From positions 1,508,001 through 1,572,000 of the forward strand of contig NC_014212.1 of the NCBI RefSeq assembly GCF_000092125.1: a DNA stretch of 64,000 nucleotides, read 5' to 3'. Shown here in pieces: positions 55,560 to 63,899 of the stretch. Source of the stretch: Allomeiothermus silvanus DSM 9946. Its GTDB lineage: Bacteria > Deinococcota > Deinococci > Deinococcales > Thermaceae. Under the pieces are notes generated by a model. That model was not told the origin of the DNA. It searched no databases and worked only from the letters and a program-made list of their open reading frames with translations. The translations under genes were made by a program, and so were the position numbers. The stretch's first letter is position 1, and each line of letters starts with the position of its first letter.

Positions 55560-56423
55560 TCATACCAGCTCGTCCAGCCCCCTTTCGCCTTGAGACCGGG
55601 CGTATAGCCATAGACCCAGCAGCACCAGGCCCATCAGGATCATGCTGCAAGCCGCGCCAAAAGCCCAGTTCTGGGCTGCGCCGAACTGCTGTTGGATGAG
55701 GTTGCCGATCAGGATGACCTTCCCCCCGCCTAGCAAATCGGCGATCACAAAGGTTCCTACCGCGGGGATAAAGGTGAGCAAAAACCCGGCTAAAAGCCCC
55801 GGCAAGGTTTGGGGGAAGATGGCCTCCCAAAAACCCCGCAGCGGGCCTGCCCCTAGGTCGTAGGCGGCCTCCAGCTGGTTCCACTCGATCCGCTCCACCG
55901 CTGCGTAGAGGGGCAGCACGAAAAAAGGCAAATAGGTGTAGACGGTGGCGAGATAGACCGCAAAGCTCGAGGGGAAAAGCTCCGCAGGCGGCAGGCCGAA
56001 GGCGGTAATCACCGCGTTCACCACCCCTTCGCGCTGCAACAGCACGATCCAGGCGTACACCCGGATCAAGAAGTTGGTGAAAAAGGGGATGATCACCAGC
56101 AGCAGCAGGAACTGTTTGTGGCGGTGCTGGGCGATATAAAAGGCCAGTGGGTAGCCCAGCAGCACCGTCAGCACCGTGGCCCAGAAGCCGATCCACAGGC
56201 TCCTGCCCACGATCTCCCAAAAAAGCGGCTCGGTGAAGAAGCGCACGTAGTTGTGCAGCCCCAAGGGTGGGGCGAGCTGGCCGAAGCTGCCCCGGCTCAT
56301 CAGCGAAGCGATCAGGACCAGCACAGAGGGGAGGAGCACGAAGGCAAACAGCCACAAAGCTCCTGGCCCTACCGTCAGCAAAAAGCGCAGCAGGTTTCGC
56401 CGAAGAGAAGCTGCCTCCCTCAC
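55560..56423 (-). CDS. potB: PotB-like polyamine ABC permease
   Basis: A 287-aa permease: GPGALWLFAFVLLPSVLVLIASLMSRG, IVGRSLWIGFWATVLTVLLGYPLAFYIAQHRHKQFLLLLVIIPFFTNFLIRVYAWIVLL (typical PotB/PotC P-L-A-Y and RxYAW), YTYLPFFVLPLYAAVERIEWNQLEAAYDLGAGPLRGFWEAIFPQTLPGLLAGFLLTFIPAVGTFVIADLLGGGK. GTG start with GGAGGGA 6 nt upstream overlaps the potA stop by 4 nt (GTGA), so potA and potB are translationally coupled. Confidence 0.95.
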   Translation of the reverse strand: MREAASLRRNLLRFLLTVGPGALWLFAFVLLPSVLVLIASLMSRGSFGQLAPPLGLHNYVRFFTEPLFWEIVGRSLWIGFWATVLTVLLGYPLAFYIAQHRHKQFLLLLVIIPFFTNFLIRVYAWIVLLQREGVVNAVITAFGLPPAELFPSSFAVYLATVYTYLPFFVLPLYAAVERIEWNQLEAAYDLGAGPLRGFWEAIFPQTLPGLLAGFLLTFIPAVGTFVIADLLGGGKVILIGNLIQQQFGAAQNWAFGAACSMILMGLVLLGLWLYARSQGERGLDELV

Positions 56424-57556
56424 GGCTCTCCCTCCGTTTGGCCCGTCCCTACCACCACTAGTTTCTCCGGGGTCATCGCCACCCAGACCACTTCGTCGTA
56501 GGTGAACTCATCGTGGCCGGGCTCGAGGATGTCCTGGTTGAGGGTGTCGACCACCAGGGTCATCCCCCCGGCCTTGAGCAGGTATTGGTTCTCCGAGCCG
56601 GTATAGATGATGTCGTCCACCTGGGCTTGGAAGACGTTGGGAAGCTGGGGGCGTTCGCGAAAGAGGCGGATCTTTTCGGGCCGGATCGAAAGCAACACCT
56701 CCTGCCCTGGCGTAAGGGCGTCCTCCTCGTCCAGCACGAACTCGCCTAGCGGGGTGCGGACCCGGCGGGGCTCGAGCGCGGTGGCGGGGATCAGGTTGGA
56801 GTCGCCCAAAAACTTCGCCACAAATGGGGTTTTGGGCAGCTCATAGACTTCTTCGGCGGGGCCTACCTGCTCTACCTTGCCCCGGTTCATCACTGCGATC
56901 CGGTCAGACATCACCAAAGCTTCTTCCTGGTCGTGGGTGACGAAGATAAAGGTGATGCCGAGCTGCTCCTGCAGGTTCATCAGCTCTACCCGCAGCTCCT
57001 GCCGCAGCTTGAGGTCGAGCGCGGAGAGCGGTTCGTCCAGCAAAAGCACCTCCGGTTCATTGACCAAGGCTCTCGCCAACGCGACCCGCTGCTTCTGTCC
57101 GCCGGAGAGTTGGTGGGGACGGCGGGTCTCGAGCCCCTGCATGTTCACCAGCTCGAGCGCCCAACCCACCCGCTTGGCGATCTGGTCCTTGGGCATTCGC
57201 TTCATCCTGAGTCCAAAGGCGATATTTTGCTCGACGGTGAGGTGGGGAAACAGGGCATAGTTCTGAAACACCGTGTTGACCGGGCGGCGATAGGGAGGAA
57301 CTCCCCGCATGTCCTGGCCTGCGATCAGAATGCGCCCCTCGTCGGGTGTGTCGAAGCCAGCGATCATCCTAAGCAGGGTGGTCTTGCCGCAGCCCGAAGG
57401 CCCTAGCAGGCTGAAGAACTCCCCGCTCTTAATCTCCAGATCTACTCCCGCTACCGCCACGGTATCGCCGAAGCGCTTGCGAACGCCCTCGAGGCGAACC
57501 GCAATCCCGTCAGCCAGTCTCCGCTCTCGGCGTCCCCGAAATAGGGCTTGTTCCAC
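56420..57556 (-). CDS. potA: PotA-like polyamine ABC transporter ATPase
   Basis: A 378-aa ATPase for spermidine/putrescine import. Walker A LGPSGCGKTTLLRMIAGFDTPDEGRI, Q-loop TVFQNYALFPHLTVEQNIAFGLRMK, signature LSGGQKQRVALARALVNEPEVLLLDEPLSALDLKLRQELRVELMNLQEQLGITFIFVTHDQEEAL, then the C-terminal TOBE_2 domain (SIRPEKIRLFRERPQLPNVFQAQVDDIIYTGSENQYLLKAGG). GTG start at 57556 with no ribosome binding site but a good promoter 6 nt upstream, so leaderless. First gene of potABCD. Confidence 0.96.
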   Translation of the reverse strand: MEQALFRGRRERRLADGIAVRLEGVRKRFGDTVAVAGVDLEIKSGEFFSLLGPSGCGKTTLLRMIAGFDTPDEGRILIAGQDMRGVPPYRRPVNTVFQNYALFPHLTVEQNIAFGLRMKRMPKDQIAKRVGWALELVNMQGLETRRPHQLSGGQKQRVALARALVNEPEVLLLDEPLSALDLKLRQELRVELMNLQEQLGITFIFVTHDQEEALVMSDRIAVMNRGKVEQVGPAEEVYELPKTPFVAKFLGDSNLIPATALEPRRVRTPLGEFVLDEEDALTPGQEVLLSIRPEKIRLFRERPQLPNVFQAQVDDIIYTGSENQYLLKAGGMTLVVDTLNQDILEPGHDEFTYDEVVWVAMTPEKLVVVGTGQTEGEP

Positions 57557-57562
57557 GGCACG

Positions 57563-57591
57563 AGTGTACGGTTAGACCCCCCCAGGGGCAA
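57563..57591 (-). promoter_or_regulatory. Promoter of potABCD (TTGCCC-17-TACACT)
   Basis: On the minus strand TTGCCC (57591-57586) and TACACT (57568-57563) are 17 nt apart, and TACACT ends 6 nt before the potA GTG. This is the best example in the window of a full promoter placed for leaderless transcription. Confidence 0.65.
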
Positions 57592-57609
57592 GTATACGGG
57601 CGCTTTTTC

Positions 57610-57638
57610 TTGTCCGAAGCGAGAAAATCTGCTATACT
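57610..57638 (+). promoter_or_regulatory. Promoter of ssrA (TTGTCC-17-TATACT)
   Basis: TTGTCC at 57610-57615 and TATACT at 57633-57638 are separated by exactly 17 nt. The predicted start (about 57645) is some 34 nt before the mature tmRNA 5' end, which would be made by RNase P. Confidence 0.8.
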
Positions 57639-57678
57639 GGGTTTTACCTCGAGCGGTAAATGCCGCGGGGTACAACAC

Positions 57679-58032
57679 GGGCGCGACCTGGCTTCGACGG
57701 GGGTCGCCAAAGGTGTGGTGGCGTGCCGAGGTGGTCGGTGGCCTCGTAAAACACCGGCAAAGCCATAACTGGCAACACTCAGCGTTCTTACGCTCTCGCT
57801 GCTTAAGTCAGCGACGTTCCTAGCAAGCCCCGCCGTTGGCTCGGCTAGCGAACGACCTAAAAACGGCTAGCCCGCGCGAGGCTCCGTAAGCGTTGGGCGA
57901 AACTTTACGGAGCTTGGCCTAGAGTCCCTGCTGATGGGGAAACTCCAGGCGAGAATCTAAACATCAGCTACGCACGTAGAAGCCCACTGGAGGGACTTTC
58001 GGACGGGAGTTCGATTCTCCCCGCGTCCACCA
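57679..58032 (+). ncRNA. ssrA: tmRNA (ssrA)
   Basis: A 354-nt transfer-messenger RNA for ribosome rescue. The 5' end GGGCGCG pairs with CGCGTCC before the encoded ACCA at the 3' end, giving a 7-bp acceptor stem; the 3' T arm GGGAGTTCGATTCTCCC and the 5' GGCTTCGACGGGGGTCGCC match tmRNA consensus. The tag reading frame ends ...TACGCTCTCGCTGCTTAA (57771-57806 if it resumes at GGC), encoding GNTQRSYALAA; the YALAA end is the usual degradation signal. Several pseudoknot-like complementary runs follow (e.g. GCTCCGTAAG with CTTTACGGAGC). Confidence 0.95.
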
Positions 58033-58038
58033 AGATTG

Positions 58039-58069
58039 CGCTCCGCTTGTGCGGAGCGTTCTCCTTTTC
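58039..58069 (+). terminator. Terminator of ssrA
   Basis: CGCTCCGC and GCGGAGCG form an 8-bp stem with a TTGT loop, followed by TTCTCCTTTTC. Confidence 0.92.
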
Positions 58070-58145
58070 AGCGTCGTGCTGAGGGATTGGGGGTAGCTTT
58101 CATGTCCCTGCCAACTCCAGGACGGCTAAACCGGCGCTGCGGGGT

Positions 58146-60377
58146 ATGTATGCGAACAGGGTCGCATTTAGCTCATCTCTTAGCTTCAATAATCGAAGGG
58201 TGAGGATCTTGCGGGCGGGGGTCATGATGCTGCTGCTCTTGGCCGCTTGGGGGCCCACTGTGCCGCTCCGCCCGGCACGCACCGTAGTCGTGCTTGACCA
58301 AAGCCCCTCGGCGTGGGAGGCCACGGCGCGGTTGGCCCCGCAACTGGAGCTTCCCGGAGCGCGATACCTGGCCTTCGCCTCGAGGCCCCAGCCTATTGCC
58401 ACCCCCACCGCCCGCCGTACCGATTTAGGCCAGGGCACCGACCTCGAGCGCGCCCTGGAAGCCGCCCAAGAACTCCGGCCCGACCGTATCGTGGTGGTCT
58501 CGGACGGACTTTGGCAGACCCGGGTTCTTCCGCCCTCGGTGCCCGTATATGCCCTGCCCGTCGCGCCGAGCCCCAACCTCTCGGTCTCGTTGTTGCCCCC
58601 CGCTTACCCGATGAGGGGCGAGACGGTGGAAGTGCGGGTTTTGCTCGAGTCCACCACCTCTACAGAGGCCCGACTGGTTCTGGAAGGCCCTGCCGGGCGG
58701 TTGACCCGCGAACTGAAGGTCGAGCCGGGGCGGCAGAGCCTAGGCTACCGCTTTCCTCTAGAAGGTCCCACGAGCGTGCGGGCTATCCTGCAAAGCCCTT
58801 TAGGAACCAAACAGGCCCGGCTCGAGGTGGCCCCTACGGACCAGGTGCGGGTCTGGGTGCTGGGGGATCCGGCGCTAGCCCGTTACTTGGAGGCCCAGGG
58901 CTTCGCCGTAGAAGAGCCCAAACACATCACCCTGCCCATTAGAGCCGAGGTAGTGGCTCTGGGCAAAAGCGCCCTCGAGCTTTCCCCTGCTGAACTGGAC
59001 GCGCTGCAAAGCTTTCTGGCCCAGGGGGGGAGCTTGTTGTGGACCGCGACCCCCAAGGGCCTCTTCTTTGGGGGTTGGGAGCGCAGCAGCCTGGCCGACG
59101 CCATCCCGCTCGAGCCCCTGCAAGAAGACGGCGGGGTGGGGCTGGTGTTGGTGCTGGATGTTTCGGGCAGCATGCTCGAGGCGGATAAGCTGGGGCTGGC
59201 CGTGGCCGGGTCATTAGAGCTGATCCGCTCGGCCCGCGACCAAGACTATATCGGGGTGGTGGCTTTCTCGAGCAGCGCTCGCTGGGTCTTTCGGCCTCGC
59301 CCCATGACCCCACAGGGACGGCGCGAGGCGGAAAGCTTGCTCCTATCGGTTCGTGCCGGGGGTGGAACCGAGATCGGCGAGGCCTACGCCGAAGCTCTGC
59401 AAGCGCTGCGGGGGCTTAAGACAGAGGACAAGCAGGTGCTGGTGCTTACTGACGGGCTGGTGCAAGACCCCACCCTGCCCACCTTGCAAGCGGCCCACCA
59501 GGCCCAGGCCAACAAGATCCGCACCAACGCGGTGGCTCTCGGCTCGGATGCGGACCGCGCCTTTCTGCGCGAGCTGGCCAAGCAGGGGGGAGGGACCTTT
59601 TACGATGTGCCCAGCCCAAAGGATTTGCCGCGCTTTTTCCTCGAGGAGGCCCAGCGGGCCTTCCAGCGCGAGGCCCTGGTGGGGAACTTCCCGCTCTCTC
59701 TGCGCCCCCACCCCATCACCCGCCAAGAATCTCCGCCACCCCTTGCAGTGATCCTTCCGGCCAAGGCCAAACCCTGGGCCCAGGGGTTGCTCTACTCGGG
59801 GAGCCGGGCCGTGCTGGCGGTAGGCGAGGCGGGGCGGGGGCGAGTGGCGGCCTTAGCTACCGACCTCTCGCGCTCGTGGCAAAACTGGCCGGGGGCCAGC
59901 GGATTCTTGGGGGGGGTGGTGCGCTGGCTAGCCCAAACCCCGGCCCGCCCCCGCATCGAAGCCTTACGCCAACCAGACGGGGTGCGGGTGGTGCTGGAGG
60001 GCCAGTTCGAACGCCCCCGGTTGCGCTACGCCGGTTCCGAGCAGGCCATGCTTCCCTCCGGGCCCCTCCGCTATGAGGCGACCCTGCCTGCGGACTCGAG
60101 CGGGGAAGCGGTAGTACTCGAGGGCGACCAGCCCCGCCTTAGCCTGCGCTTGCCCGAGCCCCCCGAGTGGCGCTTGGAAGACGGGCGGGCCAACCTGGCC
60201 ACGCTAGCCGAAGCCAGCGGGGGGCGACTTCTGACGAGCCCCGCCGAACTCCGGCAGCTCCCTACCCGCGCCGACCTCCCCACCCGGCCGTATCTGCTGG
60301 GGTTGGCCATCCTGCTGTTTTTGCTCGAGCGGTACCTCGAGCGGCGCACCTATACGCCCCGATCTGTTGCTATCTAG
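58146..60377 (+). CDS. VWA-domain membrane protein
   Basis: A 743-aa protein. An N-terminal TM segment (GVMMLLLLAAWGPTVPL) and a C-terminal one (YLLGLAILLFLLERYL) frame a large extracytoplasmic part. A von Willebrand A domain starts near residue 330: VGLVLVLDVSGSMLEADKL (MIDAS DxSxS), IGVVAFSSSARWVF, GGGTEIGEAYAEALQAL and VLVLTDGLVQDP. The flanking regions (e.g. ALQSFLAQGGSLLWTATP, GEAGRGRVAALATDLSRSWQNW) resemble the glutamine-amidotransferase-like segments of large BatA/DUF-type proteins. Exact role unknown; adhesion or envelope assembly is possible. A GTG at 58200 is an alternative start. Confidence 0.85.
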   Translation: MYANRVAFSSSLSFNNRRVRILRAGVMMLLLLAAWGPTVPLRPARTVVVLDQSPSAWEATARLAPQLELPGARYLAFASRPQPIATPTARRTDLGQGTDLERALEAAQELRPDRIVVVSDGLWQTRVLPPSVPVYALPVAPSPNLSVSLLPPAYPMRGETVEVRVLLESTTSTEARLVLEGPAGRLTRELKVEPGRQSLGYRFPLEGPTSVRAILQSPLGTKQARLEVAPTDQVRVWVLGDPALARYLEAQGFAVEEPKHITLPIRAEVVALGKSALELSPAELDALQSFLAQGGSLLWTATPKGLFFGGWERSSLADAIPLEPLQEDGGVGLVLVLDVSGSMLEADKLGLAVAGSLELIRSARDQDYIGVVAFSSSARWVFRPRPMTPQGRREAESLLLSVRAGGGTEIGEAYAEALQALRGLKTEDKQVLVLTDGLVQDPTLPTLQAAHQAQANKIRTNAVALGSDADRAFLRELAKQGGGTFYDVPSPKDLPRFFLEEAQRAFQREALVGNFPLSLRPHPITRQESPPPLAVILPAKAKPWAQGLLYSGSRAVLAVGEAGRGRVAALATDLSRSWQNWPGASGFLGGVVRWLAQTPARPRIEALRQPDGVRVVLEGQFERPRLRYAGSEQAMLPSGPLRYEATLPADSSGEAVVLEGDQPRLSLRLPEPPEWRLEDGRANLATLAEASGGRLLTSPAELRQLPTRADLPTRPYLLGLAILLFLLERYLERRTYTPRSVAI

Positions 60378-60439
60378 TTAACTGCCTGGGCTAGGCTACT
60401 AATTTTTCTCTGGGGGTTCTCACCTACACTGGCAAAGAT

Positions 60440-62410
60440 ATGCGTCTGGCTCTTTTTGTGCTGGCATTGGGCCTGGCGGCCTGCTCACAGCGGGGCGCCC
60501 CGCCCTCCCAGATTCGCCTCGACTATAGCGGTCAGGGCACGCTGGACTTAAACGTCAGCTATTCCACTGCCTGGAAGCTCCTCTCCACCAGCAACTGGCT
60601 GACCGCCACACCCGCCGAGGGGCTGGGGCCGGCCCGGGTGAGCTTGCAGGCTAAGCCGGCGGATGTTCCCGAAGCGCCCACCATTAGCGCCGACCTGCAA
60701 CTTTCCGGGGATCTCCAGGGGAATGTCAAGGTAACCCTCCCGCTGGTCAAGCTCAGCGGCCAGGTCCAGTCGCTTCCGTCGCAAACCTCTTTTCCTCTCG
60801 AGGCGGGCGCCGTTCCCCTGCATGGCAAGCCCCAAAACCTCTCGACCGGTGAAATTCTGGTCAAGTACCGCTCGAGCGCGCTGCGGGGAACCCGTGCCGC
60901 TCTTCCCGAGCTGGCCGAGATGGTCCCCCAGGGGGCCGAGCTGCTCTTTAGTGACCGCCTCAACCGGCTGGTCAAGCTTCGGGCCGCCGACCTCCAAGCC
61001 ACGCTGCGCCGCCTGCAAAGCGATCCCCGGGTGGAGTGGGCCGAACCTAACGGCATCGTTTGGGCCCTGGGCGAACCCGCTGACGAGTTCTACCCGCTGG
61101 AGGGGCACCTGCGCCTGACCGGGGCCCGATTCAGCTACCTGGGTTCTTATCCAAATCCAGTGACGGTCGCGGTGGTGGATACCGGGGTGCGCTACGATCA
61201 CCCCGACCTGCAAGGACGATTGGTGCTTCCCGGGGAGGGTGCGCTCGACCTGGTGGAGGGCGACCTCGATCCCACCGATACTGGTGATATGGCCTACCCC
61301 GATAAGGGCAGCCACGGCACCCACGTGACCGGCATCATCACTGCGCGCGTAGGAACCAACCCTCTTCCGGCTAGCTGCACCGAAGACGGGAAGCTTACCT
61401 GTAGTGAGAGCGGCGTCGTGGGGGTGGCGGGCTTGGCCCCGGTCAAGGTGCTGCCGATCCGGGTACTCGACGAGAGCGGCAACGGCACCTTTGAGGCGGT
61501 AGCGGCGGCGATCCGTTATGCCGCCGGTATTCCGGTGGAGTTCGAGGGGAAAAGCTATACCAACCCCCAGCCGGTCTCGGTGATCAACCTCTCTCTGGGC
61601 TCCACAGCACAATCCCAGGCCATGTGTGAGGCCGTAGCTGAGGCGACCGCGCGGGGTGTGGCGGTGGTAGCTGCGGCGGGGAATGGGGGCGGAACCGCCT
61701 ACTTCTACCCGGCCTCCTGCCCCGGGGCGATCAGCGTGGGCGCCACCGATTACAACTTTGGTGGGGTTCCACGCCCGGCCTGGTATTCCCAGCAAAATGA
61801 CCGCGTGAGTGTCTCCGCCCCCGGTGGGGACACCGCCCAGTTTACCAGCGGCCTGGTATGCCGCAACAAGCGGACCGGTGACGAGCGCCCCTGCCCAGAT
61901 GGTATCCTCTCGACTACCTGGGATTTCACTTTCAAGGACCCTATCACGCAGAAGGTAGTAGGTCGCCCCAACTACGCCTTTTACATGGGCACCTCGCAGG
62001 CTGCTCCTCAGGTGGCGGCAGCGCTGGCCCTGCTCATCTCGAGCGGGCAAGCCAGCAATGGTCAAGCCGCTTGGGAACAGCTTAAGAGCCACCTCACCGA
62101 CCTGGGCCCGGCCGGTAAGGACGACGCTTACGGCCTGGGGTTTCTCAACTTACCGGGGGCGCTGGGTCTAAAGCTTCCGCCGGGGCCTTATGTGCTGACC
62201 CTGGAGGGGCCCACCCCCCGCATCCTCAAACCCGATGCCTCTGGGCATTTCGAGACTTACGTGATGGCCGGGGAGTATGACCTCAAGTCTTGCCGCGACG
62301 ACTCCCAGAACGGTTTGTGCGACGCTGACGAACCCCACCTCACGCAGCACCTGCGGGTTCCCCCCCAAGCCGGGTTCAGCCTGGGATTGCAGTTCGTAGG
62401 AACCCCCTAG
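60440..62410 (+). CDS. Subtilisin-like serine protease (S8), lipoprotein
   Basis: A 656-aa exported protease. MRLALFVLALGLAACSQ is a lipoprotein signal with lipobox LAAC. A BACON-like beta region and a propeptide (LSTGEILVKYRSSALRG ... VEWAEPNGIVWALG) precede the S8 domain, in which the triad is D247 (VAVVDTGVRYDHPDL), H292 (KGSHGTHVTGII) and S519 (MGTSQAAPQVAAALAL). GIPVEFEGKSYTNPQPVSVINLSLGS and VVAAAGNGGG (oxyanion Asn) are also present. A short C-terminal beta domain follows. Propeptide and layout resemble fervidolysin- or islandisin-type proteases of thermophiles. Substrate unknown. Confidence 0.93.
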   Translation: MRLALFVLALGLAACSQRGAPPSQIRLDYSGQGTLDLNVSYSTAWKLLSTSNWLTATPAEGLGPARVSLQAKPADVPEAPTISADLQLSGDLQGNVKVTLPLVKLSGQVQSLPSQTSFPLEAGAVPLHGKPQNLSTGEILVKYRSSALRGTRAALPELAEMVPQGAELLFSDRLNRLVKLRAADLQATLRRLQSDPRVEWAEPNGIVWALGEPADEFYPLEGHLRLTGARFSYLGSYPNPVTVAVVDTGVRYDHPDLQGRLVLPGEGALDLVEGDLDPTDTGDMAYPDKGSHGTHVTGIITARVGTNPLPASCTEDGKLTCSESGVVGVAGLAPVKVLPIRVLDESGNGTFEAVAAAIRYAAGIPVEFEGKSYTNPQPVSVINLSLGSTAQSQAMCEAVAEATARGVAVVAAAGNGGGTAYFYPASCPGAISVGATDYNFGGVPRPAWYSQQNDRVSVSAPGGDTAQFTSGLVCRNKRTGDERPCPDGILSTTWDFTFKDPITQKVVGRPNYAFYMGTSQAAPQVAAALALLISSGQASNGQAAWEQLKSHLTDLGPAGKDDAYGLGFLNLPGALGLKLPPGPYVLTLEGPTPRILKPDASGHFETYVMAGEYDLKSCRDDSQNGLCDADEPHLTQHLRVPPQAGFSLGLQFVGTP

Positions 62411-62446
62411 TGCATGCAGCATAGCCAGGAGCCGGTACACTAAGCA

Positions 62447-63604
62447 TTGGTGCGACGGTTTGTATGGGTTTTACTGTTGGTCCCTCTGGTAGCCTTGGGT
62501 TACTGGGCTTTTCCCTTCTTGCAGGCCTTCTTCCGCTACGGTGGCCTCCCGCGGAATCTCAGCCAGCCCCTCAACGTGCTGGTGCAGGGGGTGTCGCCGG
62601 AGTATTCCGGCTATCACACCCGCGCTCCGGAGAATTTCCGCGGCCACGCCGATACCTTGCTCTTGGTTCGCTTCGATCCTGCGCAAAAGCGGGTGGTGGC
62701 GCTCTCCATTCCCCGCGACACCTACACGGTGATTCCGGGTCGGGGCTACCGCAAGATCAACGAGGCCAACGTGCTGGGAGGCCCTGAACTAGCCAAGCAG
62801 GTGGTCTCGAGGCTGGTGGGGGTTCCGGTGGATGCGTATGTTTCCATTAGCACAGAAGCCTTACGCCAAGCAGTAGACGCCTTGGGTGGGGTAACGGTGT
62901 GTGTGGAGCGCCCCTTGCACTACCGCGACACCGCGGCTCAGCTCGAGATCAACCTCGAGCCCGGCTGCCAGCGGCTCGATGGGAAGAACGCCGAGGCTTA
63001 CCTCCGCTTCCGCAAGGACGCTCTGGGCGACATTGGGAGGATCCAGCGCCAACAGGCTTTTTTTCAGGCCTTGCGCGAGCAAGCGTTGAGCCCGGCGGGG
63101 GTGGTGCGGCTGCCGCAAGTGGTGGCTGCGGTAGAGGCTAACCTCCGCACTGACCTGAGCCGCGCCCAGATCGGGCAGTTGGTGGGGTTCGCCATGCAGC
63201 GGCCCGATCTGGTGAGCCTGCTGCTACCCGGCGGTTTTGGTGGGGGTTGGGAGGTGGACCCAGCGGGGCTCGAGGCGCTGGTGAACCGCTACTTCAAAGA
63301 CCAAGGAGCCGAGCAGGCCGTCTCGGTTCAGGATCTGCGGGGCCGGGTAGCTTCGGTGATCTACGCCGCTGAGCAGTGGGAGCAAGCCAAGGGAGTGCGT
63401 GATACCCTCCACCGATTGGGGATGCGGGTGATTCTGCGCGAAGTGGACGCCGCCCCCGAACGCAGCGAGGTGCTCTCCAACGGGGATTCAGGTTTGGCTC
63501 AAGCCTTGGCGGGCCAACTGGGAATCCCCTGGCGCATCTCCGGGGAGACCACTTTGGGGGCCGACCTCACCGTGCGGCTTGGCGCAAGCCGCAAGAATCC
63601 GTAA
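62447..63604 (+). CDS. LytR-CpsA-Psr (LCP) family protein
   Basis: A 385-aa LCP protein, which in other bacteria transfers glycopolymers from lipid carriers to the cell wall. One N-terminal TM segment (FVWVLLLVPLVALGYWAFPFL). The LCP domain has LNVLVQGVSPEYSGYHTRAPENFRGHADTLLLVRFDPAQKRVVALSIPRDTYTVIPGRGYRKINEANVLGGP (D and R residues of the pyrophosphate site), VGVPVDAYVSISTEALRQAVDALGGVTVCVERPL, and DGKNAEAYLRFRKDALGDIGRIQRQQAFFQAL. The C-terminal ~100 residues fit a LytR_C domain. The start is TTG at 62447 or GTG at 62450; TACACT lies 5-8 nt upstream. Confidence 0.92.
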   Translation: MVRRFVWVLLLVPLVALGYWAFPFLQAFFRYGGLPRNLSQPLNVLVQGVSPEYSGYHTRAPENFRGHADTLLLVRFDPAQKRVVALSIPRDTYTVIPGRGYRKINEANVLGGPELAKQVVSRLVGVPVDAYVSISTEALRQAVDALGGVTVCVERPLHYRDTAAQLEINLEPGCQRLDGKNAEAYLRFRKDALGDIGRIQRQQAFFQALREQALSPAGVVRLPQVVAAVEANLRTDLSRAQIGQLVGFAMQRPDLVSLLLPGGFGGGWEVDPAGLEALVNRYFKDQGAEQAVSVQDLRGRVASVIYAAEQWEQAKGVRDTLHRLGMRVILREVDAAPERSEVLSNGDSGLAQALAGQLGIPWRISGETTLGADLTVRLGASRKNP

Positions 63605-63627
63605 AATGCGTAACGCTGTCTATCTGT

Positions 63628-63713
63628 GCCGGGGTGGCGGAATGGTAGACGCTACGGACTTAAAATCCGTTGGGGGAAACCCCGTGTGGGTTCGAGTCCC
63701 ATCCCCGGCACCA
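63628..63713 (+). tRNA. tRNA-Leu (anticodon TAA)
   Basis: An 86-nt class II tRNA with encoded CCA. The acceptor stem GCCGGGG pairs with CCCCGGC, the anticodon arm is ACGGA-CTTAAAA-TCCGT with anticodon TAA at 63661-63663, a long variable arm (GGGGGAAACCCC) marks a leucine tRNA, and the T loop is GGTTCGAGTCCC. Confidence 0.97.
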
Positions 63714-63719
63714 AGGCGT

Positions 63720-63747
63720 AAGACCCCGGTGTATGCCGGGGTCTTTT
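63720..63747 (+). terminator. Terminator after tRNA-Leu
   Basis: AAGACCCCGG and CCGGGGTCTT make a 10-bp stem with a 6-nt loop, followed by TTTT. Confidence 0.95.
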
Positions 63748-63899
63748 CCTCGCCAAGCTGGCTACGCGCCGATGGGTTTCCCAGGGCCTCGAGCGGGAAG
63801 CTTTCCAGCACCGCTGATTTTGCTCAAGCGGATGTGGTTGCGTATACGGCACCGCGCTTTCCGTGGGGGCCCTAAGATGGGGGAAACTCCACGGGAGCC

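Noticed and set aside
60548-62092. A 514-codon open frame on the minus strand
   Set aside because: It is the antisense of the S8 protease gene, whose catalytic triad and propeptide are intact on the plus strand.
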